Positions 28,335-36,883 of a stretch of DNA of 60,184 nucleotides are shown here, one piece after another (position 1 is the first letter of the stretch; each line of letters begins with the position of its first letter). The DNA is from Acidimicrobiaceae bacterium. Lineage in GTDB: Bacteria > Actinomycetota > Acidimicrobiia > Acidimicrobiales > RAAP-2. The notes under the pieces were generated by a model. The model did no database searches and was not told where the DNA came from. It saw only the letters and a program-made list of their open reading frames with translations. The position numbers were made by a program, and so were the translations under genes. Location of the stretch: the NCBI GenBank assembly GCA_003162395.1, contig PMON01000032.1, positions 1 through 60,184 of the forward strand, read 5' to 3'.

Positions 28335-29357
28335 GTGGCTGATCGTGCGACGATCTCAAGAATGATGGGGACGCTGACCGGCGGGGACGGTACCACGGCC
28401 GATGCGACGCCGGCGGCGGTCCTGGAGGCTCTCGCGGGCGGCATGTTCTTCTGGCTCGACCTCAACGTGCCCGGGCCGGAGCCCGACCCTGAGCTCAAGG
28501 CCCTGCTCCTCGACACGTTCCATTTCCACCCGCTCGCCGTCGACGCCTCGGACCATTTCGGGCAACGTGCGAGGATCGAGGACTACGGCGACTTCGTGAA
28601 CGTGGTCACGTTCGGGATCGGCGGGGACGGAACGAGCGTCGCCGAGGTCCACTGCTTCCTGACCGAGAAGTTCATCGTCAGCATCCACCGCGGCGACTGT
28701 CCCGCGCTCGTCGACGTGCGCGCCCGCCTCGTGACGCACCACTCGGCCGATGCAGCACCGCCCCAGCTGGTCGTCTTCTACCTCATCATGGACGGGCTTA
28801 TCGACTCGTTCTTCCCTGTGCTCGCAAGGTTCGACGACGAGATCGACGACCTCGAGAGCGCCATCTTGAAGACGCCGACCGAGGCGCAGCTCGGTGTGAT
28901 CTTCGACATGAAGCGCCAGATCCTGACTATCCGCAAGGTCGTGGCACCGCAGCGCGACATGATCGCCACACTCAACGCCGGCATGGTCTCGCTCCCCGGG
29001 ATGACCGACGGCGGCACGGCGTACTTCCGCAGCCTCTATGACCACCTGATCCGGATCAGCGACATGGTCGACAGCTACCGCGACCTGCTCACCGGCGCCA
29101 TGGACACGCACCTTTCAATGGTGAACAACCGCCTGAACCTCGTCATGAAGCAGCTCGCCATCATCGCCACGATCTTCCTGCCGCTCAGCTTCCTCACCGG
29201 ATTCTTCGGACAGAACTTCAACTGGACCATCAGCAACTGGCAGCACTCAGGACTCGACTTCGTCCTCGTCGGCGTCGTCCCCGAGATCGTCGCGATCGCG
29301 CTCTTGCTCTGGCTGTTCAGGCGACGGGGATGGCTTGGCGCGGGGCCGACCGCTTAG
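28335..29357 (+). CDS. CorA-family divalent cation channel (GQN variant)
   Basis: The protein has 340 residues from a GTG; the ATG at 28362 is an alternative. A long acidic cytoplasmic domain (about 1-260) contains FHFHPLAVDASDHFGQRARI, EDYGDFVNVVTF and the stalk helix with RQILTIRKVVAPQRDMIATL. Two C-terminal membrane helices follow, QLAIIATIFLPLSFLTGFFG and VVPEIVAIALLLWLF, then a basic tail. This is the topology of CorA Mg2+ channels, which work as pentamers. The selectivity motif at the loop between the helices is G-Q-N instead of the standard G-M-N. Ion preference may therefore differ from Mg2+. It is probably a monocistronic gene. Confidence 0.9.
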   Translation: MADRATISRMMGTLTGGDGTTADATPAAVLEALAGGMFFWLDLNVPGPEPDPELKALLLDTFHFHPLAVDASDHFGQRARIEDYGDFVNVVTFGIGGDGTSVAEVHCFLTEKFIVSIHRGDCPALVDVRARLVTHHSADAAPPQLVVFYLIMDGLIDSFFPVLARFDDEIDDLESAILKTPTEAQLGVIFDMKRQILTIRKVVAPQRDMIATLNAGMVSLPGMTDGGTAYFRSLYDHLIRISDMVDSYRDLLTGAMDTHLSMVNNRLNLVMKQLAIIATIFLPLSFLTGFFGQNFNWTISNWQHSGLDFVLVGVVPEIVAIALLLWLFRRRGWLGAGPTA

Positions 29358-29486
29358 CTGGCGTCAACACTCGTAACCAGTGGGGCCAGCGCGGTGCGTG
29401 AATTCGTGCGCCGGAGCCAGCCTCGACGCACCGCCCCACTCGTCCCGTGCACCACCGGTAGGGTGCGGCGAGGTTGGAGGTACGGC

Positions 29487-30045
29487 ATGTCGATCGACAC
29501 GTTGGCAGAGGCACAGCGCGCGGCAAGGTGCGTGCTTGGAGGTGTCTCGAGCGACCAACTCGCGTGCGTCACCGTGCACCGAGTGGGACGTCGCGGCGCT
29601 CATCGACCATCTGGTCGGCGCCCAGTATTGGTTCGTCCAGGCGATCTCGGCGTCGTCCCCGCCCGGCGACGGAGCTGCGAAGGCGTCCTCTGGCGACTAC
29701 CGGGCGGCATTCGACGAGGCTGCAGGCTCGGTCATGGGTGCGCTCTCGGATGACGGGTTCGCGACGAGGACAGTCGAGCTGCCGTTCGGCAGCTTTTCGG
29801 GTGCGCAGTTCATCGACTTCGTGAGCCTCGAGACGCTCGCGCACGCCTGGGACGTCGCGAAGGCGACCGCCCAGAGCACTGACCTCGCGCCCGATGCCGC
29901 GGCGCACCTGCTCGAGGTCGCGCGGGCGACGATGAGCGACGATGGACGCGGTCCGGACGCGAACTTCGGTCCTGTGCAGCGCTGCGAGCCGGACGCGCCG
30001 GCCGCGGACCGCCTGGCCGCGTTCCTTGGGCGACGCGTGGACTGA
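29487..30045 (+). pseudogene. TIGR03086/mycothiol-dependent maleylpyruvate isomerase-like protein, frameshifted
   Basis: The ATG at 29487 gives MSIDTLAEAQRAARCVLGGV then SSDQLA. The frame is then lost near 29562-29571. SPCTEWDVAALIDHLVGAQY, the hallmark of the MDMPI N-terminal metal-binding domain (W-D-x-x-x-L-x-x-H), is read one frame over and continues to 30045 with SLETLAHAWDVAKATAQS. Joined, the protein would be about 185 residues, the normal length. Family members bind a metal through conserved His and use mycothiol, a thiol found only in actinobacteria, which supports the taxonomic guess. As written no functional product can be made. Confidence 0.7.
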
Positions 30046-30093
30046 GTCGCGCACCGGGGCCCGTCGGGGATCGCCGCTCGAATTCGAGAATGG

Positions 30094-30110
30094 GAACATA
30101 TTGCGAACAT
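30094..30110 (+). repeat. GAACAT direct repeat (11-nt phase), site 4
   Basis: GAACATATTGCGAACAT is followed by CCGC as at site 2. The two half-sites start 11 nt apart. It lies 106 nt before tRNA-Ala repeat E. Confidence 0.4.
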
Positions 30111-30199
30111 CCGCAGCTGTTCGCCTGAGTTCGGCTGCGCCAGGTGCGCTCATCAGGCCATACGCTCCGTGCCGTCCGCCCAAGTACGCCGCGTTCACA

Positions 30200-30268
30200 T
30201 TTGCAAGCAGGGGTCGTCGTGGGTTCGAGCCTGCATCGACCATCGTCTCCACTCATCGTCTCCACCCA
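30200..30268 (+). repeat. tRNA-Ala(UGC) 3'-half repeat, copy E
   Basis: TTTGCAAGCAGGGGTCGTCG, then TGGGTTCGAGCCTGCATCG and two ATCGTCTCCAC ends in tandem. The variable loop has slipped (GTCGTCGTGGG). ATCAGGC lies 48 nt upstream. This is the last copy; none was seen from 30.3 kb to the window end. 30046-30491 holds no supported gene. Confidence 0.7.
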
Positions 30269-30491
30269 GCTGGATTGGGGTTCCTTCGGGAGTCGGACCC
30301 ATGAGTTCACGTCGCGCTGCACCATTCATGCACGAGGCCCATCTGGCTGACAGATGTGATTGGACACATGCACAAGTAGACCGCAGCCGAATCTAGAAAG
30401 CGGGTCGTTCGGAAGTCGCGATCGACAACACGCGCTTCCAGAAGTAACGTTTCTTTGTATCCGCGTCGAGCGGGAACCGAGGTGGCATGCG

Positions 30492-32153
30492 ATGTTGAAC
30501 TCACACTGGCGCAAGCTGGTTGGAGCGGCGGCGCTGGCCGTTGTGTCGCCACTCGCGGTGACCGTGCAAGCACACGCCTCGGCTTCTGAGGGCAGATGCA
30601 CGAACTTCCATCCCCGCGCCAACCTGAGCCACTGCAATCTGATCGGAGACGATCTTGTCGGCAAGAACCTTTCATACGCCAATCTCACACGTGCGAACCT
30701 CACGTCGGCAGACCTCGCGAGCGCCATCCTCGTTCGAGCCACGATCACGGATGCAAACCTGACGAGCGCCAACCTCACGAGCGCGACGCTCAGGAGCGCG
30801 AATCTTCATGGTGCCAACCTCACGGGCGCGCAACTCGCGAGTGCCAGCCTCACACACGCGAATCTGACGGGCGCCAACTTGACGATTGCCAGGCTCACGA
30901 GCGCCAACCTCGCAGGTGCCAACCTCAGCGGCTCGGATCTCGACGGCTCCGCTCTCTTGGACGCCGATCTCACCGGGACACTCCTCACCGGCGCTAGAGC
31001 GCAAGGAATCCGGGGCGCACCCGCATCCCTTCCGAGCGACTGGGAGCTGGTTCGTGGCGACCTCGTTGGGCCTAGAGCAAATCTCGCCAGAGCGAACCTG
31101 AGCGGCGCCATCTTCACCAACGCCCAGCTCAACGGCGCGAATCTTGCCTTTTCGAATCTCGATGACGCCAACCTCGCCGGCGCAAACCTCGAAGGCGCGA
31201 TCCTCACCAATTCGAACCTGACTGGTGCCGACCTCGCAGGTGTCGATCTGTTGGGGGTCAGTGCGCAGAGAATCCTGGGTACACCCTCGGTCCTCCCGAG
31301 CAACTGGCTACTCGTGAGCGGCGATCTTGCCGGGCCCGGCGCAATCCTCGAGAGCGCGCGCTTGCACGGAGCGGATCTGACCGGGGCGGATCTGACCGGG
31401 GCGGATCTGATCGGGGCGGATCTGTCCGGGGCGGATCTGTCCGGGGCGAGCCTGGCCGGCTCCGATCTCGCGAGGGCTCGTCTCATTGGGGTTGCATCTG
31501 GCGGCATCACCGGAACGCCAGTGTTGCTGCCCTCAGGCTGGGCATTCACGGCTGGCTATCTGATCGGACCTGGCGTCGATCTCGCTGGTGCGGACCTGTC
31601 TGGTGCGAGCTTTGGCGGAGGGGAAGACACTCCGATCGATCTCTCTGGCACCGACTTTGCCGGGGCCAACCTCACCGGTGCGAATCTCGGCACACTCAAC
31701 TTCACCGACGCCGACCTTGCCAACGCGAACTTCTCGGGTGCGAAGATGTACGACTATCCGTTCGCCGGCGTCGACTTCACTGGCGCCAACCTCTCCGGTG
31801 CGAGCTTCGCCGGTGCGGTCATGGGTGGCATCTTCACGGGTGCGAATCTCTCGGGTGCGACACTCTCGGGCGTGACCCTCGGCAACAACAGTTTCGTTGA
31901 CGCCAATTTGATGGGCGCAAACCTCTCTGACTCGACGTTCTTTGGCGCCAATCCTGCGTGTCCCGACTGCAACGATCTGGGCACAAACCTCACGGGAGCC
32001 AACTTCACGCAGGCCAACCTCCTCGGCGCACAGTTCTTCAGCGCCGGGGATTATCCGGCCCACGTCGGCGACAACACTTGGAGCAACACCGTCTGTCCGG
32101 ACGGAACCAACAGCGACAGCGACGGCGGTACCTGCGTCAACAATGGGGCATGA
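30492..32153 (+). CDS. secreted pentapeptide-repeat protein
   Basis: The protein has 553 residues from the ATG at 30492. The signal peptide (KLVGAAALAVVSPLAVTVQA, cleavage after H-A-S-A) is followed by long runs of A-(N/D)-L-x-x pentapeptides, which fold as a right-handed quadrilateral beta-helix. Three spacers of about 28 residues with the pattern GI-G-P--LPS-W-L--G-L-GP interrupt the helix near residues 172, 256 and 334. The C-terminus has Cys-containing NPACPDCNDLGTNLTGANFT and a Ser/Asp-rich end. It is exported and likely a surface or binding protein. Cytoplasmic DNA-mimic functions known for Qnr-type pentapeptide proteins do not fit an exported protein. It includes perfect tandem DNA repeats (31371-31445). 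Confidence 0.9.
   Translation: MLNSHWRKLVGAAALAVVSPLAVTVQAHASASEGRCTNFHPRANLSHCNLIGDDLVGKNLSYANLTRANLTSADLASAILVRATITDANLTSANLTSATLRSANLHGANLTGAQLASASLTHANLTGANLTIARLTSANLAGANLSGSDLDGSALLDADLTGTLLTGARAQGIRGAPASLPSDWELVRGDLVGPRANLARANLSGAIFTNAQLNGANLAFSNLDDANLAGANLEGAILTNSNLTGADLAGVDLLGVSAQRILGTPSVLPSNWLLVSGDLAGPGAILESARLHGADLTGADLTGADLIGADLSGADLSGASLAGSDLARARLIGVASGGITGTPVLLPSGWAFTAGYLIGPGVDLAGADLSGASFGGGEDTPIDLSGTDFAGANLTGANLGTLNFTDADLANANFSGAKMYDYPFAGVDFTGANLSGASFAGAVMGGIFTGANLSGATLSGVTLGNNSFVDANLMGANLSDSTFFGANPACPDCNDLGTNLTGANFTQANLLGAQFFSAGDYPAHVGDNTWSNTVCPDGTNSDSDGGTCVNNGA
31371..31445 (+). repeat. 15-nt tandem repeat inside the pentapeptide gene
   Basis: There are five head-to-tail units of GCGGATCTGACCGGG (the last three have one or two changes), encoding A-D-L-(T/I/S)-G. 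Identity is much higher than between other repeats of the same gene, so this block expanded recently. Confidence 0.85.
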
Positions 32154-32531
32154 TTCCGCTGCGATAACAGTTGGCCTTTTGCGTAGTTTGGCTATCAGCC
32201 TGATGGTGTGATCTCGATGATCCAGGCGAGCGCTCGACCTCGCCCTTAGGACGTGACGACCATCGTTTCGGCAACCGACAAGCAACGTCCACGCCGCGAG
32301 CGGTTCTGCGGGTGTCGAGATCCACGCGCGACGGATCACCGCCCGGACCGCGCCGGCCGCACGCCAGGCCGAGCAGTGTCCCAGAACACGTGCCACGAAT
32401 CTCGCGCCCTGGTGCCCCCGACCACCCGGCTCGAGGCTGCTCGTTCAGCCAATCAATGTCGCGATCTCCCCATGCAAACTGCGCGTCCCACCTTGTAGGT
32501 TGCATGAACCGATGCTTCGAAGGGAGTCGCC
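32154..32531. other. intergenic
   Basis: No gene is supported. A good Shine-Dalgarno (GAAGGGAG) for the downstream hydrolase ends the region. Confidence 0.5.
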
Positions 32532-33275
32532 ATGCCGCAACGCCCTGTAGAGATCGAGGCAGCAGACGGGATCTGCCCGGCCGTGCTCAGCATTCCCGCC
32601 GGACGGGGGCCTTGGCCCGCCGTGATCATGTTCCCCGACGCCGGGGGAATGCGCGACACCATGCGTCAGATGGGCGAACGACTGTCCGATCTGGGCTATG
32701 TGGTCCTCGTGCCCGACTTCTACTACCGCAACGGGCCTTACGAACCACTCGACATGCGCACCGCGTTCTCTTCCAAGGAGACGACGGAGAGGATCATGGG
32801 CATGATGCGGGGTTACACCCCAGACATGGCGGTGCGAGACGCCAGCTGCTTCGTTGACTACCTCGGTTCGCTGCCAGAGAAGAAGCCGGGCGGGGTTGGC
32901 ACCACGGGCTACTGCATGGGCGGCCGGCTCTCGCTCAGCACCGCTGCGAACCTGGGCGAGCGCATCGCGGTGGCTGCCTCCTTTCACGGCGGGTACCTGG
33001 CCAAGATCGACGACCCTGACAGCCCCCACCACAAAGCCGGTGCCATCCGTGCCGCCGTGTACGTGGCGGGGGCGATCGAAGACCAGTCATTCCCCGACGA
33101 GCAGAAGGACCTGCTGGAGAAGTCCATGAGCGAGGCCGGTGTCACCCACACCATTGAGACCTATCCGGCTCACCACGGCTTCGCTGTCCCTGACAACCCG
33201 AGCTACGACGAAGCTGCCGCCGCGCGCCACTGGGAGGCCACGGAGCAGTTCTTCGGGTCGGTGCTCGGTTCTTGA
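32532..33275 (+). CDS. dienelactone hydrolase family protein
   Basis: The protein has 247 residues. The catalytic Cys128 lies in the nucleophile elbow GYCMGGRL. The Asp is in AGAIEDQSFPDE and the His in YPAHHGFAVPDN, making the Cys-His-Asp triad of dienelactone hydrolases. The oxyanion region is FPDAGGMRDTM. These enzymes open lactone rings in aromatic degradation (dienelactone to maleylacetate) or act as broader carboxylesterases. No other ortho-cleavage genes are nearby, so the substrate is open. It is cytosolic. RBS GAAGGGAG is 7 nt before the ATG. It appears to be a single gene. Confidence 0.93.
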   Translation: MPQRPVEIEAADGICPAVLSIPAGRGPWPAVIMFPDAGGMRDTMRQMGERLSDLGYVVLVPDFYYRNGPYEPLDMRTAFSSKETTERIMGMMRGYTPDMAVRDASCFVDYLGSLPEKKPGGVGTTGYCMGGRLSLSTAANLGERIAVAASFHGGYLAKIDDPDSPHHKAGAIRAAVYVAGAIEDQSFPDEQKDLLEKSMSEAGVTHTIETYPAHHGFAVPDNPSYDEAAAARHWEATEQFFGSVLGS

Positions 33276-33452
33276 ATCGGACAGCTCCGAGTGGGCTGGG
33301 AGGCCGCAGTTGGCTCAGTTGCGACCAGCACGGCCGCGGCCGCCAGACCCTCGAAGGCGCTCTCTCTGATCTACTCGTACAAAGTGCTTCGCCATTTGAG
33401 GTGCACCATGCCTTAGGAACCAAGCCAATCCGTTTAGGGCGACGAATCGCCC

Positions 33453-33490
33453 CAGGTGCTGAGGGATCGTGAGATCCCCAGAGGTTCCCG
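33453..33490 (+). repeat. stem-loop repeat, copy 2
   Basis: CAGGTGCTGA is followed by a perfect hairpin GGGATC-GTGA-GATCCC and then CAGAGGTTCCCG. It matches 12123-12160 in order and spacing. The rest of 33276-33729 holds no supported gene. Confidence 0.45.
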
Positions 33491-33729
33491 GGTCGACACG
33501 TCGCCACGCCAAGGATCCCACTCCGACGACCCATTGAACTCGGCTCTGCCCGTCGACCAGCGTCCACACCGTCACATCCCATGGCGCATTTGTGGCGCAT
33601 CCCGAGCCGTACGCAGGCGCCCGCGGACGTTCGCTCCCAGCCTCTTGAACTGGCCACAGCGTCCGTCACCGTTCGCCATCGAATCTTGTTTGCGTTCATG
33701 GTCGCCGTCGTGGCTGTGACACTGGGTGC

Positions 33730-34326
33730 ATGGGCGCAGGAGATGGAGAAGACGGACACAGGCGTCTGCTGCGGCGGGGTCGCCACCTCGAGGCCGTCAC
33801 TCTTGCGTGGAACGTCGTCGGTGTCCTGGTCTTGGCTTACGCGGCGATCGTTGCTGAGTCTGTCGCGCTCGCGGGGTTCGGTCTCGACAGCTTGATCGAG
33901 ATCGGCGCGTCCACCGTCGTGCTCTGGGAGCTTGCTGACGTTGCAACGCGTCGCCGCCGCCGTGCACTTCGACTGATTGGCATTGCGTTCGTGATTCTGG
34001 CCACCTATCTGGCCGTCCAGAGCACGATCGTCCTCGTGATCGGGTTCCACTCCGGTCACAGCCCCTTGGGCATCGCCTGGACCGCGGTGACCGCCATCGT
34101 CATGTTCGCGCTTGCCGCTGGGAAGGCGCGGACGGGGGACGCGCTGCACAACCCGGTGCTGCAAGCGGAGGGTCGGATCACACGGATCGACGGCCTCCTC
34201 GCGACGACCGTCCTTCTCGGGCTCTGCCTCAACGCAGCGCTTGGGTGGTGGTGGGCCGACCCGTTGACGGGCTACGTGTTGCTGTACTACGCGATTCGAG
34301 AGGCCCGGGAGACACTCTCGCACTGA
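33730..34326 (+). CDS. cation-diffusion-facilitator-like membrane protein
   Basis: The protein has 198 residues. After a basic N-terminus (RRLLRRGRHLEAVTLAWNVV), about five or six membrane segments follow: VGVLVLAYAAIVAESVALAG, then FGLDSLIEIGASTVVLWEL with the Asp and Glu typical of CDF metal sites. Two further helices (IGIAFVILATYLAVQSTIVL, GIAWTAVTAIVMFALAA) come next, and a last pair ending ALGWWWADPLTGYVLLYYAI, where D-P is also CDF-like. It lacks the cytoplasmic C-terminal domain of full CDF exporters. This short form is common in actinobacteria and is annotated as cation transporter. Metal efflux is inferred. Confidence 0.85.
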   Translation: MGAGDGEDGHRRLLRRGRHLEAVTLAWNVVGVLVLAYAAIVAESVALAGFGLDSLIEIGASTVVLWELADVATRRRRRALRLIGIAFVILATYLAVQSTIVLVIGFHSGHSPLGIAWTAVTAIVMFALAAGKARTGDALHNPVLQAEGRITRIDGLLATTVLLGLCLNAALGWWWADPLTGYVLLYYAIREARETLSH

Positions 34327-34693
34327 GCCACGCCGGAAGGCAGGAGACGCCGTAAAGGGCGGCTCGCTCATGATCAGGTACTCGCTCGCGCCTCCCACGC
34401 TGATTGGCGCTTGTGACGCCGTCTCCGTCAGGATCCGTCAGGGCGGAGGGCTCTATGCGAGGACGTTCAAGAAGGGCTCGGCCCAATGCGCTGGACGATG
34501 CTTGGGCAACAGTGACGCTTGCATCAACGCAACGTTCACCCTGCCTCAGCGTCAGGCTGGCAAGTGGCAATCAATTGCGAGGAGGAGATGATTGCCATGC
34601 CAATGCCAGGCTCTGCCGGCAGGTGCCCAGTCCGTGGCTCGGCGGGCAATCCCTGATCGATGCTCATGGCCGGTCCAAAAGCGACCGGCGTGT
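34327..34693. other. intergenic between convergent genes
   Basis: The CDF-like gene and the methyltransferase gene point toward each other. No gene is supported. A short inverted repeat (GCCT...AGGC near 34543-34557) could be part of a terminator. Confidence 0.4.
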
Positions 34694-35293
34694 CTAGCTT
34701 CTGGTGGCGGACACGAGCCACGCTCGAGCGCCCGATGGATCGATCGTGATCTCAATAGTGGAGGGCACAATCGAGTCGATGCGCCAGCCCTCGGCGAAGC
34801 ACGCCTCGATCTCCGCCTCGCGCACGCGTCGGGGGCCCCAATCGCCAGGCTGCAGGTCGCTGAAACACAGCATGAAGTATCGGCCCCCGTGGACGACTGC
34901 AGCACGGAGACTGGATGCGTACGTCGCCCGATCCTGGTCATTGAAGACATGGAACAGCCCGCAATCCAGCACGACATCGAACTGCTCGCCGAGGGACCCC
35001 AGATCCAGGGCATCTCCCACGACGAAGCGCGCGGCCACGCCCCGTTCGCTCGCCTTCTTCTCGGCGCGCCTGATCGCCCGAGGTGAGGCGTCGATCCCTG
35101 TGGCCGACGCCCCGCGCTCTGCCGCCATCAGTGTGTGCTCGCCCGTTCCGCAGCCCGCATCGAGAACTCGTCCAGCGACTGCGCCTGACTGTCCGAGGAC
35201 CATGAAGGCCGATTGTGGGCGTCCAATGTCCCATGGCGGAGTGCTCATATAGAGGTCGTCGAACTCTCCAGCATGGTGGGACTTTGACGTCAC
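34694..35293 (-). CDS. class I SAM-dependent methyltransferase
   Basis: The protein has 199 residues with start at the GTG at 35293, which has AGGAG 4-5 nt upstream; the frame continues 11 codons further to another GTG. LYMSTPPWDIGRPQSAFMVL is the substrate-side helix. VLDAGCGTGEHTLMAAERGA is motif I for SAM, TGIDASPRAIRRA is motif II with the acidic ribose ligand, and FDVVLDCGLFHVF is motif IV. It resembles small-molecule methyltransferases (thiopurine/tellurite-resistance-like). The acceptor substrate is unknown. It is cytosolic and divergent from the aldo/keto reductase gene. Confidence 0.9.
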   Translation of the reverse strand: MTSKSHHAGEFDDLYMSTPPWDIGRPQSAFMVLGQSGAVAGRVLDAGCGTGEHTLMAAERGASATGIDASPRAIRRAEKKASERGVAARFVVGDALDLGSLGEQFDVVLDCGLFHVFNDQDRATYASSLRAAVVHGGRYFMLCFSDLQPGDWGPRRVREAEIEACFAEGWRIDSIVPSTIEITIDPSGARAWLVSATRS

Positions 35294-35556
35294 ACCGCTC
35301 CTGCGCTGATCCTCCACGTCGGCCACAGGACAACGCTATGCCCGGCGCGGTCGCCAGACGTCACGTCCGACAGGGTGGCGCGCTGCCACAGGCGGCGCTT
35401 GCCCGTTCAGAAGTTCGTTCCGACGTCGCACTCGGTGGTGACGGTCGCGCCGAAGGGGACGCCGGCACCGTCACACAGCTGCCGGGTCGGGACGCCGTTT
35501 GCGGATCGCCGCACGATCAGTTGGGTGCGGAACCACCTCTCCATATGATCGCAGGA

Positions 35557-36528
35557 ATGCGGTATCGACGTCTTGGAGCGAGCGGACTGAAGGTCAGCGA
35601 GCTGGGCTTCGGTTCGTGGGTCACCTTCGGCAAGCAACTTGACGTCGGGCTTGCCATCGACTGCATGGCCGTTGCATTCGAGGGTGGGGTCAACTTCTTC
35701 GACAACGCAGAGGTCTACGCACAGGGTGAGTCCGAGCGGGTGATGGGAGCCGCGCTCACGCGCCTCGGGTGGGCGCGCGAGGACTTCGTCGTTTCGACCA
35801 AGTTCTTCGGAGGGATACACCCCGGCGTCAACACGACAGAGACGCTGAACCGCAAATACCTCCGGCAGGCGATCGGGCCGTCCCTGGAGCGACTCGGGCT
35901 CGACTTTGTCGATCTGATCTACTGCCACTCCCCCGATCCCGAGACGCCGATCGAAGAGACGGTCTGGGCGATGCACGACATCGTCACGAACGGCCAGGCC
36001 CTCTATTGGGGCACGTCGAACTGGTCGGCAGAGTCGATCAGAGAGGCTGTCGAGCTCGCAGAGCGCCATCACCTGCGCAAACCGGTGGTCGAACAGCCGC
36101 AGTACAACCTCCTGCATCGCGATCGAGTTGAGAAGTTCCTCGCTCCCGTGTGCAGCGAGCTTGGCATCGGACTCACGACTTGGAGCCCGCTGTCCTTCGG
36201 TGTCTTGACGGGCAAGTACCTCCACGGCATCCCAGACTCGAGTCGAGCGCGCGTCGAGGGTGTCGAGTGGCTTGCCGCCATGGCAGAGGACGAAGCCTCG
36301 ACCAAAATGGCGATGGAGGTCGTGCGGCTGTCGGGTGAGGTTGGCTGCACGCCAGCGCAACTTGCCATCGCCTGGTGCCTCCGCAACCCGCACGTCTCGT
36401 CGGTCATTACCGGCGCCAGCAACGTCGCGCAGGTCCGCGAGAACCTTGGAGCACAGGACGTCGCCGTGGAGCTGGGTGACGACGTTCTTGCTCGTCTCGA
36501 CGCCGCGTCAGCCAAGCCCGCGTCGTAG
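35557..36528 (+). CDS. aldo/keto reductase, potassium-channel beta-subunit-like
   Basis: The protein has 323 residues from the ATG at 35557; the ATG at 35545 and an open frame back to 35215 exist, but MRYRRLGASGLKVSELGFGS is the family's true N-terminus. The catalytic tetrad is Asp49 and Tyr54 (FDNAEVYAQG), Lys82 (VVSTKFF) and His114 (IYCHSPDP). FFDNAEVY, GTSNWSAESI and TTWSPLSFGVLTGKY match the Kv-beta-like AKR branch (AKR6/14-like). The C-terminal VITGASNVAQVRENLGA binds NADPH. It reduces aldehydes or ketones, with no substrate assigned. It is cytosolic and probably monocistronic. Confidence 0.94.
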   Translation: MRYRRLGASGLKVSELGFGSWVTFGKQLDVGLAIDCMAVAFEGGVNFFDNAEVYAQGESERVMGAALTRLGWAREDFVVSTKFFGGIHPGVNTTETLNRKYLRQAIGPSLERLGLDFVDLIYCHSPDPETPIEETVWAMHDIVTNGQALYWGTSNWSAESIREAVELAERHHLRKPVVEQPQYNLLHRDRVEKFLAPVCSELGIGLTTWSPLSFGVLTGKYLHGIPDSSRARVEGVEWLAAMAEDEASTKMAMEVVRLSGEVGCTPAQLAIAWCLRNPHVSSVITGASNVAQVRENLGAQDVAVELGDDVLARLDAASAKPAS

Positions 36529-36883
36529 CCGGCAGTTCCGCCTCCGAGACTTTCGCCAGCCCTGGAGCCCCCGAGGTTGGAGCCTGGGTCAGCGCCATCG
36601 AATCGCAGTTCGCGCCGGTCTCAAAGAGGGGCTAACCACCTTGACCCCGCTGGCGGTGAATTTGTTAGCCAACTTCCTCGCACTCCTGACGCCAGTGACG
36701 CCGGTGACTCTTGGATCCCTTGCAATCTTGGGCCGCTGCTCACCTATGGCGCTCGTGAAGACTGGGATCCATTGACCACGGATCGGAAGGCGCTGCCTTC
36801 GGAGTGACCCGAGTTCGTACCCGACAAGCCCACTCTCCGATTCGCCACCAGCCGTCCGCCGGTCTTCGGCGTACGCTTCCGCC
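36529..36883. other. intergenic with a small hairpin
   Basis: No gene is supported. GAAGGC-GCT-GCCTTC (36786-36800) is a perfect 6-bp stem with 3-nt loop, without a T-tract. It lies 84 nt before the next start. Confidence 0.35.

Noticed and set aside
29394-29753. 119-codon frame at the TIGR03086-like locus taken as a separate gene
   Set aside because: Only its MSIDTLAEAQ segment is conserved. After the frameshift it is the wrong frame of the same gene.
24491-32153. Regular repeats as a CRISPR array
   Set aside because: The repeats are in-frame coding repeats of propeller blades and pentapeptides, without unique spacers or cas genes.
33142-34398. 418-codon minus-strand frame
   Set aside because: It overlaps the CDF-like membrane gene and the end of the dienelactone hydrolase, has low-complexity Arg/Pro composition and shows no family motif.
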